NCBI GenBank assembly: GCA_037157565.1
Contig: JAZHRO010000013.1
Span: 120,232,001-120,296,000, forward strand
Direction: 5' to 3'
Length of the DNA: 64,000 nucleotides
From: Thalassia testudinum
Taxonomy: Eukaryota > Streptophyta > Magnoliopsida > Alismatales > Hydrocharitaceae
Each line of letters starts with the position of its first letter. The stretch's first letter is position 1. Below, in pieces: positions 52,688-63,424 of this stretch. The notes under the pieces were generated by a model that saw nothing but the letters and a program-made list of their open reading frames with translations, was not told the DNA's origin and searched no databases. The position numbers and the translations under genes are program-made.

Positions 52688-54085
52688 TGACGTGCCGTAG
52701 TGCGTGTGTGCTAAGAGGTGTCGTTATAGTCGCACTTAATATGTCTATTTTAAAATAAGTAAACGAAGGTGAGTCCGAGTGTCGGTCTCAGGGAGGCGTG
52801 AAAATCGGATTTTTGCTTATCACTTGTCACGGAAAAGGCGGAGTTTTGGTTGTGAAAGATGCGGTTTTGAAAAGCGAGAGAGAGATAGAGAGAGTTTAGG
52901 GTTAGAAAGCTCTTGGTTTTGATCATGCAACTTGAACAGAAATTAAAATGGCAATTGAATGGAAAATAACTTCATTAACCATGCATTCGTAGTTAATAAC
53001 TTATAACATTAAATACATGCTTCAACAAAAGTAATGGAAAGCTTAAGAGAGAGAGAGAGAAAGAGTGGAGAGCGGCGAGGCAGCCACTGCGGTGGAGGAG
53101 GCTCCGTCGGTGGCTCGTCGTCTCCGGCGATTACAAGAGTGCCTAAAGCTAGCTAAGAGAGGAGTGGAGTAGTTGCAAGGGGGAGTGGATGCCTTGAATG
53201 GTGGTAGGAGGGGGTTTAAATAGAGTTAAGGGCTTCCTAAAAGAAGAAGGGGCTTTAGCGACATCCAGAGCGTCGCTAAAACTGCTTCGAAAAGCGTCGG
53301 TGAAGCCCTCTCGCCACCGGTCAGCCTCCCGCCCCGTTCCTTCTCCTCGTGCGATCCGTGGCCGCTGAACGAGAGCCATCCGATCGAAGATCGGACGGCT
53401 GAGAGTCTTCCTCGCCTGTGCTGAGATCACGCCTCGGGCGTGCGTGTGCGCGCGCGTCTCCGCCCGACGTGCGCGCGCGCGTGGGTGCTCGTGAGCTGCG
53501 GTCGCGCCGCGTGGCGAGATCCTGGCCGCCCGCTGCTGATCGGGCGACCCAATTTCTCCACGCCCTTCGCTCGCCTTCAAATCCTACTTCACGCGGGTCG
53601 AACGCGCATCACGTGGATGCGGGCGTGCGAGCTAACCGTTGCGCCACGCCCTCGCTTTGTCGTGGTGACCGCGTTCGAGCGTGCGGATCTCGGCCGTTCG
53701 ATCGAAGATCGACGGTCGAGATTTGTCCTCGACTGGCTGAAGGCGTGCGTGCAGTGGGGGCGGGGCTGACGTGGCACAATCTGGGCCGTTGATCTCCAGA
53801 TCAACGGTCAGAACTTCTTGGGCCCATTGTAGGAGCTCCGGATGTCGGATTTGGCCGATCTTGAGTCCATTGGACTCTGTTCGTCGTTCTGAATCCATCC
53901 GTGCAGTCCGATTGCTCATCTGAGGCCTGCTTTGACAAATGCTTACACAAATGGCCATTAATGCAATTTATAAGCAATCTTGGTACATGATGCATGCAAT
54001 GCACCTATTCTACTTATGTTGTGCCTTTTATTCTAAAGATGGGTCATATTCAACATAATTATCACCCCCTTGTGTAGTGTTATTA
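52688..54085 (-). mobile_element. 5' LTR of element A
   Basis: This 1,398-bp LTR is homologous to 11517-12924. The terminal TG in element sense has become TA (plus-strand GTTATTA at 54079-54085), a C-to-T type change. It contains a decayed tRNA-like block at about 53590-53650, GATC hairpins including CCGTTGATCT/AGATCAACGG near 53785-53806, and GTCGTTATAG at 52720-52729. Confidence 0.88.
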
Positions 54086-56395
54086 GTTCCTTGTAACCTC
54101 AGGATCTTTTCTAAATAAAAAATGGTAAGTTTTATCAATTTGTACAAATTTTCTTATTTTCTGGACTCACCGGAGCTCTGGCGAGCTCCGACGAGCCAAA
54201 ATTGTGTTTTAGCCTCTATAATTTATTGAGAAGCTCCAAAATGATATTAAATGGATCAGTAATTGTTTTAAGGATGTTTATTTGAGGATTTAGCCACTGG
54301 AGCTGTAGATTGAACTTCGTCTTCTCCAACTTCGGCAGAGTTGGAGAAGTCTGATAAAGAGACATAAGAAGCATTTAAGGAACTCAGAAGCTTCAGTGCA
54401 ATGCACTGAGGCTGTTTAAACGTTTAAAACAGTGTGACAACCTCTGAATGATTCTGACGAACACACACCTTTTCAAGTTCAGGCGACGAGCCTGAGAAAT
54501 GTTGGTCAGAACACCTATCTGAAGATCGGAATGAGTTCCTGGTGTTGAGGAGACTCTATTTGAGGCTTTAATTTCTTGTGGAAAAGTTTTAAATAGAAAG
54601 TCAAACTTTTGTGCTTCCACAGTCAAACATGAGTCTGATAATGGAGATCTGAGCTTGAATTGAGGTATTGAGGAGTGAAAATTGTTTCTGGGAACTTGTT
54701 TGATGATCTAAAAGTGATTAAAGTGAGCTCAGATGATTTATTTAGCGAGAATTTAGTTCCAGTCAATTTGGGTTACTTTCGAACCCAAACCAACAGCAGC
54801 ACCATTTTGTTGAAATTTAAACTTGAATCCTGCCCAGATTAATCTGTTATAACCCTTAGAACTAATCTAAATCAATTAGAAACACTTCTATGTGTCTGTT
54901 GCATATATCAAAGTCTGAAATTTTGATCTCTGAAGCTTTCAGAGAAGCTTCAACCTTTTGTACACTGTCTGAAGGTCTTAAGAGCTTAAAACCTACTCTA
55001 ACAGATGTGGAATCACTTATATAACATGTATAGACCTTTAAATAAAAGAGAAAAGTCCATCTGAGGACTTTATAGATATAAATTTCATTTCCAGGCTAAA
55101 GATAACCCATAGGAACCCATGATTTCATCTTTCAAATTGAAGAGGAAAACACCTTTAAAACCTTAAATTGACCCTGCAATTGTGTAGATCTACTTTAGAG
55201 CTTTCTAAAAAACTTGAAATCACTTGATTTGGAGCTCTGGGTAAGAAGTTATGATCATTTGAAGTTGGGTCTGAAAGGGGTTAGATAGTCACACATCGCT
55301 AGTTCACGAGCGCGTGCCTGGGGATAAAATGAATTCGTTGCATGGCCTCTTCAGTCATCAGTGCTCGGCACACCGGTTACCGATTCGATCTGAACATGAG
55401 AATGTGTGTGTGTGCGGGCTTGTATGCGTACTGGTGTGCGCCCTTGGGGGTGTGAGCGAATGTGTGCCCTGGGAGGGCGAGAGGCTTGGGAGGCCGGGTT
55501 GAGCCGAAATGGCTTGAGACTATGGACTGATATGAAATGAACCGAAAACGAACCTAACTAAGATTAGGCGAGGACCGAGTAGGGTCTGGTCCCACCCTGG
55601 TCTTAGGGTGCTGTGTATCCTCGAAATGACCTCACTGCAAATTAAAAATATTTTTGGTTGAAAGGTAAGAAAACCCGATTCAGCTGAAAGTCTAAGGGAA
55701 TTGAAAGAAGATCTAAAGGTTAAAATGCTAAGTGCTGAAGCTGAAGGCTAAGTAAACAAAGGAGCAAAGGCACTAAGGAAGGAAAAGAGATTAAGGAACA
55801 AAAAGTGAAGACTAAGGGAAGAAGAGAAGAAGGCAGGAACAGAATAGATGAAAGCTAAGAAAAGAGCTCGAGAGAGAGAAGAAGAGAAAGAAAAGAAGAT
55901 GAGAGGCTGAAGAAAATAAATGAAGAATATTATTTCTCTTGCATCATTTTAATTACTCTTTTTGAATTTGTTTTAATTGTAAAAAGGCATGTTTTAATAG
56001 AACAACTTTTATTACCTTAATTTGTTTTGAAATAAAATAGAAAACTAACACGTTTACTTGTTAATAAAGTACATCATTTGAGTAAATATGTTTTTCATAT
56101 GGAATTTTGTATATTCTTATAGTTTAAATGTTTTGGCAAAATTCATGTTTTAAAATCAAACTAGTTATACCTCCTAAACTTGTAGAGAAATAAAAGAAAA
56201 TTGGTGAATTTGGAAAATTATTATACCTCCTAGTGAATGACCTGGACTCAACCAGTAAAAATTTCTAAAATGTTAGGTTAATTCGACCCTATACTACACA
56301 ACCGACACAGTTTTGAGTTAACCTAAGTGACTTTTTCTACTCTTAATTAAGTGACACTAACTTAATTACTGAGTTGAGTATAAAAGCATGCATCA
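54086..56395 (+). mobile_element. 3' LTR of element E, right part
   Basis: It follows A's second target copy GTTCC. Two marks identify it as the U5 half of a plus-oriented LTR: a CCTCC-AG-GA-GACC-GGACTCAA block at about 56236-56262 and CTATACTAC...ACCGAC at 56289-56306. The LTR ends CATCA at 56395, where D's gag starts abruptly. Several hairpins occur, for example CTTCTCCAACT/AGTTGGAGAAG at 54321-54349 and CGGAGCTC/GAGCTCCG at 54171-54190. A purine-rich run lies at 55850-55925. Together with 9833-11516 the LTR would be about 4.0 kb, long for this group, so an unrecognised insertion within it is possible. No gene is seen. Confidence 0.55.
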
Positions 56396-57530
56396 CCAGG
56401 GACACAGAAATCAAGCCCCAAGTCTTAAGCTTGATTAAGCATTTTCATGGACTTAGCTCGGAGGGCCCATTCTAGCACTTGGAGGATTTGACCACTTTGG
56501 TTCAAACCACCAAAGCATGGAATGTGAACGAAGAGCAAATGATCATGAGGCTCTTTCCCCATTCTCTTAGAGATAAAGCTGCACTTTGGTACCAGACCTT
56601 AGGAAGGCCAATAGAAACTTGGGTAGCTCTTAAGTCGGTTTTCTTGAAGAAATTCTTCCCTGCTGGAAGGACCAATGCCTTACGACAGGCGATTGCCACT
56701 TTTGGTCGGCGATCGGGGGAACCGTTTCATGGTGCCTGGGAGCGATTCCAAGAACTTTTGAGGAAGTGTCCACACCATGAGGTGTAGAAATGGCAACTCA
56801 TGTAGATTTTCTATCACGGGTTGGTTGAATAACTCCGTAATCACGTGGATGCCTCCTGCAGAGGCAATTTCCTCAATAGGGATGCGGATAGTGCATACAA
56901 CCTATTTGAGGAAATGAGTGAGAACTCAATTAATCACCCCTCCATGGATGCATTCAACCGGTCCCAACAACCCAGGTCAAGTGCTATTGAGATCCAGGAT
57001 TCTCATTCATTTGACATGGAATTGATTTGTAATAAATTGGATAAAATGGACTTGGTTGCTAAGAGAATGGAAGAATGGATGTCTGGGAATTCAGGACACA
57101 CTTCTACACCTATTCAATCCCAGAATTCGAGATTCCATTCCTCATGAACTCCCACGAGGCAGGAGTTCGTGAACCAACTTGAATCGGCTCAACTTGTGAG
57201 CCAAGATTTCTCAGAACCTTATGGGTTCCAAACTAGGGCCTTTGATCCCAATTTTTCTGATCCTTCGTTCTATTCATCCTCATCCTTTGAGGATGTGTAT
57301 GCAATGTAGGAGAATGTTAGGTCCAATCCATATTCCAACACTTATAACTCAGGTTGGGGGAACCACCTTAACTTCTCCTGGAAAAGTCAGGGGCAACAGA
57401 CCCAAACTCGACCCAGCAACTATGCATCTCAAAGACCTATGGGTCAACGTCAAGTATACACCCAGTTGCCCTCGAGATCAATTACTCAGCCATCTTGGAA
57501 TGTCCAATAATCTGTCAGGTAGGCTGATTT
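56396..57530 (+). pseudogene. Element D gag, 5' truncated by E
   Basis: The frame begins inside the capsid domain at DTEIKPQVL and continues with HLEDLTTL, ALWYQTLGRPI, FLKKFFPAGRTNALR, CPHHEV and DASCRGNF. The N-terminal gag should lie left of the window beyond element E. Several in-frame stops stand where relatives have Gln or other C-containing codons (for instance PF*HLED for PFQHLED). The frame stays the same through protease, so decay is by point changes. Confidence 0.85.
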
Positions 57531-58710
57531 AAATCGGTAGATGGTGGAAATGCAGGAGACCATGCTTCAACTCATGTAGCAAATGAAGACATCATTGGAT
57601 AACTTGCAATCTATGTTAATTGCTAATACCCAACAACTCGGATCTCTACCATCCCAACCCGTACCCAACCCATGCAATGTGCAAAATTAGGGCAATAGAG
57701 CCTAAGGGTACAGGAAGCAAAGGGACCCACACGCACATGCTCAAGTGGTTGAGCAGGGTCCCTCATCTTCTTGTTCTAGTTATATGACCAACCAAGGCCC
57801 TCCAATCTTCACTACCCCACCTCAAGACCCAAATGCATATGCCTCTGCAAACTCTGTCACCTTGAGAAGTGGGAAGTAGACCTAGAACCCTGAATTACCT
57901 TCTAAAAGTCAAAACCCTGGGGAGCTTGAGAGAGAGAAGGAGGAGATTGAAGAAGACAATAAGGCCCAGGGACCGAAAATTGAAAATACCACCCATATCC
58001 AATTCCATGAGGCCCTATTGAAAACGAAGAAGAAGGAAACCATAGATAGCAATGAGGAGATCCTGAATTTATTCAAGAGCGTAGAGATAAATATTCTGCC
58101 CCTCGATGCTATTAAGCACATCCTAGCTTACGCTAAATTCTTGAAAGAACTGTGTACCCAAAAGCATAAGCTGAGAGAACCCACTCCGAGGAAGGTGATT
58201 CTCTCTGAGCAGGCAAGTTCTATTATCCTGCATCACCTTCCTCAAAAGAAGAAAGATCTAGGCGCCCCCTTGATCTCATGCGTTATTGGGGAATACACTT
58301 TTGATAGGGCACTATTGGACCTAGGTGCATCCATCAACCTAATCCCGACTTCTCTTTATGAGAGGTTTGGGTTAGATGAACTCAAGACAACCTTAGTAAT
58401 GCCACAATTAGCAGATCATTCGGTCACCACACTGAGAGGCATTATTGAGGATGTAATTATCAAGGTCAAGGATTTCTATTTTCCCGTAGATTTCCTCATC
58501 CTTGACATGGATGTACCTAACGATTTGAGGAACACGGCCATCATTCTGGGGTATCCGTTCCTAGCTACCTCCAAGGCCAACATAAACTGTGAAAGTGGTA
58601 GTATGGAGATCACCTTTGGGGATAAGAAGCTAACTCTGGATATTTTTAACGCGATAAGAGGATTTGAGGATTGTGGATTCATTGAGGAGCTCGAGGATCA
58701 GGATCTTTAG
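57531..58710 (+). pseudogene. Element D gag C-terminus and protease
   Basis: The linker is partly degenerate. TLRSG lies near 57860. From 58018 a 230-codon open stretch encodes the aspartic protease with [20 protein letters not shown] (active Asp near 58318) and ATSKANINCESG. The frame ends at a TAG at 58708. Length and motifs match the protease of A and C. The conserved ILGRPFLAT reads ILGYPFLAT here. Confidence 0.85.
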
Positions 58711-60430
58711 ACTTGTATGACAATCAGTGCACTCGTGGACTCCACCAGCTTTAGCGAACCCAACCCATAGCCCTCCGTGGTAGACCTGCCACATCTTGAA
58801 GAGGCTGTTGATTTTGTTCATTCCCAGCCTCTTCCACTAGATCATCCTAATGAATCTTCGTCAGCATCCTTCCTACCTTCTATTCTAAACCTACCTTAGC
58901 TTGAATTGAAATCATTACCCAAAAATTTGAAATATGAGTTCTTAGGACCTGAAAACATGCTCCCTATGATTATTAGTGCTGATTTGACTAAGGAGCAACA
59001 ATCGAGGTTAATTAAGGCCCTTAAGAACAACAAGGAGGCAATTGGTTGGACCATCCATGACCTTAGGGGGATCGAGCCATCTTATTGTAATCAGCATATT
59101 TTTATGGAAGATGGATCGCACCCTTCTTGTGACATGCAAAAGAGACTAAACCCGAATATGTGAGAAGTGGTCAAGAAGGAGATAATCAAGTGGCTTGATG
59201 CTAGGATTATTTACCCAATCTCAGATAGCCCGTGGGTTAGCCCCGTTTAAATTATACCCAAGAAGGCGAGAATAACCGCTATGACTAACGAGAAAGGGGA
59301 AACCTTCACCACTTGTTCAGCTTCTTCTTGGAGAGTCTGTATTGACTATAGAAAACTGAACACAACCACTAAATAGGATCACTTTCCCTTTCCATTCATC
59401 GATCAAATCCTTGAAAGGTTAGCTGGGCAAAAATACTTTTGCTTCCTGGATGGTTATTCGGAATGTAACCAAGTCCCTATCCATCCCGAAGACCAGGAAA
59501 AGAAAACCTTCACATGTCCCTACGGAACCTTTGCATTCCGTAGAATGCCATTCGAGCTTTGCAATGCACCTGTGACTTTTCAAAGGTGCATGCTAGCCAT
59601 CTTTTCTGACATGGTGGGAGATTGTCTTGAGGTGTTCAAGGATGATTTCTCCATTTTTGGAGATTCTTTTGTGTCTTGTCTAGCTAACTTGGAATTGATC
59701 CTCCAAAGATGCATTAAAACACGGCTGGTCCTTAGCTAGGAAATGACCCACTTTTTGACTCAGGAAGGCATTGTCCTGGGTCATGTGGTCTCCAGTCGGG
59801 GTATTGAGGTTGATAAAGCTAAGGTGGATGCTATCTCTGGACTTCCTCCACCCACATCAGTAAAATAGATCTACTCTTTCCTTGGGCATGTGGGTTTTCT
59901 TAGAAGATTCATTAAGGACTTCTCGAAGGTTGCTCAGCCGTTGAGTAACCTTCTGGCCAAAGACACAGTTTGAGTTTGATGAATCATGACATAAGGCATC
60001 TGATTTATTAAAATCGACAGTCACCTGTGCCTCGGTGTTGCAACCACTGGTCTGGATAGCCCCATTTGAGATTATAACTGACACATCTAATTATGCCGTC
60101 GATGCTATCTTGGGTTAGAAGATTGAGAAAAAGCCCTCTATGATTTACTATGCTAGCAAGACTCTGGACGAGGCCTAGAGGAACTACACCGTTACTGAAA
60201 TAGAATTGCTAGCTATAGTTTTCACTTTAGAAAAATTTAGGGATTATCTTTTAGGTTCTCGCATCATCACCTATACCGACCACTCAGCCTTAAAACATCT
60301 CTTGGCCAAAAAGGATGCCAAACCTCAGCTTATTCGCTGGATTTTGCTGCTTCAAGAATTCGATCTTGAAATCAAGGAAAAATCTGGGGCACAAAATGTA
60401 GTGGTAGATCACCTCTCGATAATCCTAATT
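58711..60430 (+). pseudogene. Element D RT and RNase H
   Basis: RT motifs [11 protein letters not shown] and FLDGYSECNQV are seen. The catalytic box reads VFKDDFSIFG, so the usual Met of FMDD is Lys. RNase H carries [17 protein letters not shown] from 60206. Many stops interrupt the frame, mostly at positions that are Gln, Arg or Trp in C (for example LDEA*RNYT, LS*EMTHF). One frameshift lies between about 59900 and 60206. It cannot encode active enzyme. Confidence 0.85.
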
Positions 60431-61006
60431 GATTCTCCTCATCTGGATGTTTCGATCTCTGATACTTTCCAGATGAGACTATCCTTATAGTCTCGGGTAT
60501 CTGAACCCCCTGGTTTGCAGATATCATCAATTATTTGGCCGTTGGACAAATCCCCAAGGATTGGACCAAACAACAACGGGATGGACTTGTGTTTGAGGCC
60601 AAATATTATTTTTGGGATGATCCCAAGCTGTACCGCATCGACGCAGACCAAATTATTCATTGATGCATCCCGCAAATTGAGTTCCATAGCATACTTGAGT
60701 TCCATGCATCCCACTGTTGATTATGTGTTCAAATGGATTGAGGTAATTCCCACACAGACCAATGACCACAAGGTTGTCATTGATTTTGTGAAGAAAAATA
60801 TCTTCAATCGGTTCGGGGTTCCTTGGGTAATTATCAGTGATGGTGGCACATATTTCACTCATGCCCAATTTCAGAATTTATTGGGGAAATACAGGGTGAA
60901 TCATAGGATTTCCACACCTTACTACCCCTAGACGAACGGACAGGCCATGGTCTCCAATCAGGAGATCAAAAACATTTTGCAGAAAATCATTAGGCTTGAT
61001 AGGAAG
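60431..61006 (+). pseudogene. Element D integrase, N-terminal part with internal deletion
   Basis: Sequence up to about 60700 matches the region before the integrase zinc module. It then jumps to VDYVFKWIEVIPTQ, so roughly 90 residues containing the HHCC zinc module and the first catalytic Asp (WGIDFMG) are missing. The second Asp (IISDGG) and the segment up to RLDRK remain, ending at H's target site GGAAG (61002-61006). Confidence 0.8.
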
Positions 61007-62883
61007 TGAAAGAGCGATCTTCATTTTCAATAAAAACTTTAATGTAAAATGTCGTGTCGTTATAGTTCGTTGCGTAGTAGAAAATCGCTTTTCAAAAATA
61101 TTTGATAATTCAAAACTAACCACAAAGAGTTAGATCATCTCCATAGGGAAGAATTAACCTATTGATGTCTTATTTGTTCAGGAATATCATCAGATGTACA
61201 TACTAATTATTGCAACTCACTTTCTCACATAAACTCTTAATCTAAATAATTAATTAGGAATGTAGGTGTTTATATGCAAAATCACCACAACCCAATATTC
61301 TATTAAATAGCGATCTTGGCAATGGATATCAATGGCAATATTAATTTCCAATAAACAAGGCCTTGTTCATTGTAATCAACATAACATTCATGAGAAGAAT
61401 CTGACTTTAGGCAATTTACCTAGAATAGGGGGATATTCGTGGAAAATTCTTTCAATATATTAATTTAAAAAAATAAAAGAATAGTGAACTTCACAATGGC
61501 ATAACCCGTAAATATTAATTGCAAGAAAAATAGAGGATTTCTCCTCTCTCTTCCTCGCATGTGAAGAAGGAGCATCGATGGGCTACTGATGAGCAAGGGA
61601 AGTTGACGAAGACGAGGTCGATCCGATGGAGGTCGCGGCGTCGACAGAGATGGCCAGAGGTGGCCGATCGACAGAGGAGAAGCTCGCAAGCGGTGAGTTT
61701 CCAATGCGTGTGCGTGGACCATCGGCGATGGCTCTGATGGCGTGGGTCGTTGATGGAGGTCAAGGCGAGCACTTTGGTGATGCCAGCTATGAGGGACATG
61801 GCCTGCTGTGGTTGCTGTGAATGTAGGTGGCTGGCGAGACTTTGGGTTCTTTTTGTGGGGGTGGTTGCTGGTGGCGGGAAGATAAGGGAGAGAAGGAAGA
61901 AGATGATGAAGACGAAGGAGATGAGGTGCGTGGGTTGTTGCGCGGCTGTGGACGGGTGCGCGTAGCGCGCACGTGGCTGGTTGTGCGCATGTGAAGAGGG
62001 CGCGCAAGGAGGTGATGTGGCTGCGGGACCGTGGTCGAATAGGAGGGCTGGTGGCTTGTGGTCGCGCAGGCTGTGCATGAGGAGGTCGCGGTCTATGTTG
62101 TGCCACTGCCGTGGCTGAGCAGGAAGGACGCGCGGTGGGTCTGCTGCTGGTGTGGCTGCACGTGGTTGTGGCTACGGTGAGAGGGCACATGCACGGTGAG
62201 AGAGGTGAGAGGCTGGCGGTATTTGTTGGTGGTCTGCGGCTAAGGGGGCAAGTCGTAGATGGCAGTGGGTTGCAGATGCGGTTGTAGAGGTGGTGATGCA
62301 CGCTGTCACAGTGTACCACTGCGGTGATGGAGGTTGATGACAGTGGAGAACGCTTACGCCACAGTGCTTGCTAGTTCCACGGTGCACACCTCCTTCATGG
62401 TGGAGAGGATGGAGAAGGAGTCCCCACCAGGGGAAAAACGGATGATCCCCCGCTCCGTTGGCATCAGACTTTTAAAATCTCTATGTCGGACTTCTGCAAC
62501 CATTCGCAGAGATTAAGAGTGGTTGGAACAGAAGGATAAGTCCTGTCTGTTAGGCATCAGATGTCTGATAAAACTATCAGACATCTTAAAATGTTTGGTT
62601 GGCAAGGAGTCCATGTTGGAGGTTCCAGACATCCAGATTAGATTCCAGACGTCTTAAAATGGGATTTTGGATGTCTGACTGCTGCCTTTAAGTGTCTTGC
62701 ACCTAGCCTGCATCCACTAAATAATTATCATAACATATCATATGTATTAAGCATGAAATTGTTGCATAAGTTGATATACAGACTATGTTGAATTCCCACT
62801 TAATTCCTAATCAAATATTAACTAGGAATGACTAATTAAAGAGTACTTAGGCCAAATAATGGTCCACAAAAGTGGACTTATCA
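61007..62883 (-). mobile_element. Solo LTR H inserted in D integrase
   Basis: A 1,877-bp TG...CA unit is flanked by the perfect TSD GGAAG (61002-61006, 62884-62888); D's integrase frame is continuous across it (LDRK then DWTQKL). In minus orientation it starts TGATAAGTCCAC-TTTT-GTGGAC and ends CGCTCTTTCA, with CTATAACGAC near its end (plus 61056-61065). Degenerate GACGTC motifs lie at 62520-62680. GC-rich open frames, including 284 codons at 61465-62319, have no recognisable similarity and are not called. Confidence 0.85.
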
Positions 62884-63424
62884 GGAAGGATTGGACCCAA
62901 AAGCTAGATGACACTCTTTGGGCCTACCGTACGGTGTACAAAATGCTTATCGGTATGTCTCCATTTCGTCTGGTGTTTAGTAAGGCATGTCACTTACCCG
63001 TAGAACTTGAACAACAGGCATTTTGAGCCATCAGGAAATGTAATTTTGACCTAGAGTTGGGCGGGAAAACCAGGAAACTCCAACTATCTGAGTTGGAGGA
63101 GAGTCGAAATGATGCTTATGAAAATGCCAGAATCTATAAGGCAAGGACCAAAGCTCTCCATGACCAGATGATTTCGCGTAAGAGCTTTGAGCTGAACTAT
63201 ATCGTCTGGCTTTTCGATTCTCGATTGAAGCTTTTCCCTGGAAAACTCAGGTCTAAGTAGGACAGCCCATTCGTTATTGAGTGGATTTTCCCTAATGGGG
63301 CCATCGAAATCTCTGACTCAAAGATTAGTAATATCTTCAAGGTCAATGGACAGCGTCTCAAACCCTTTTTTGACCATATGCTCCCTGAACCCGTCTCATA
63401 CAAGGTTGCTCTTACCTTGCCTTA
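62884..63424 (+). pseudogene. Element D integrase, C-terminal part
   Basis: Continues the integrase after [36 protein letters not shown], then the C-terminal region with LFPGKLRSK and [10 protein letters not shown]. Stops interrupt it (ELEQQAF*AI, RSK*DSP). The reading frame ends near 63424 and is followed by the post-pol block AGCTGAAGGCACTAAACTCA. Confidence 0.85.

Larger units (their letters stand above)
11517..54085 (-). mobile_element. Element A: Athila-type retrotransposon, split by B and C
   Basis: It is bounded by two minus-oriented LTRs of about 1.4 kb (11517-12924 and 52688-54085) and an imperfect target duplication, GTTCT (11512-11516) and GTTCC (54086-54090). Removing B, C and one copy of each TSD leaves about 10.96 kb with the order 5' LTR, tRNA-Asp primer site, leader, gag, protease, RT, RNase H, integrase, 3' UTR, polypurine tract, 3' LTR. 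From the gag ATG to the pol stop the coding region is 5,613 nt, a multiple of three, so it carries nonsense changes but no net frameshift. The two LTRs differ by roughly 5% where I compared them. Confidence 0.88.

Noticed and set aside
61465..62319. 284-codon minus-strand frame, Pro/His/Thr-rich
   Set aside because: Lies inside solo LTR H, of low-complexity composition, with no homologue in related LTRs or recognised domain.
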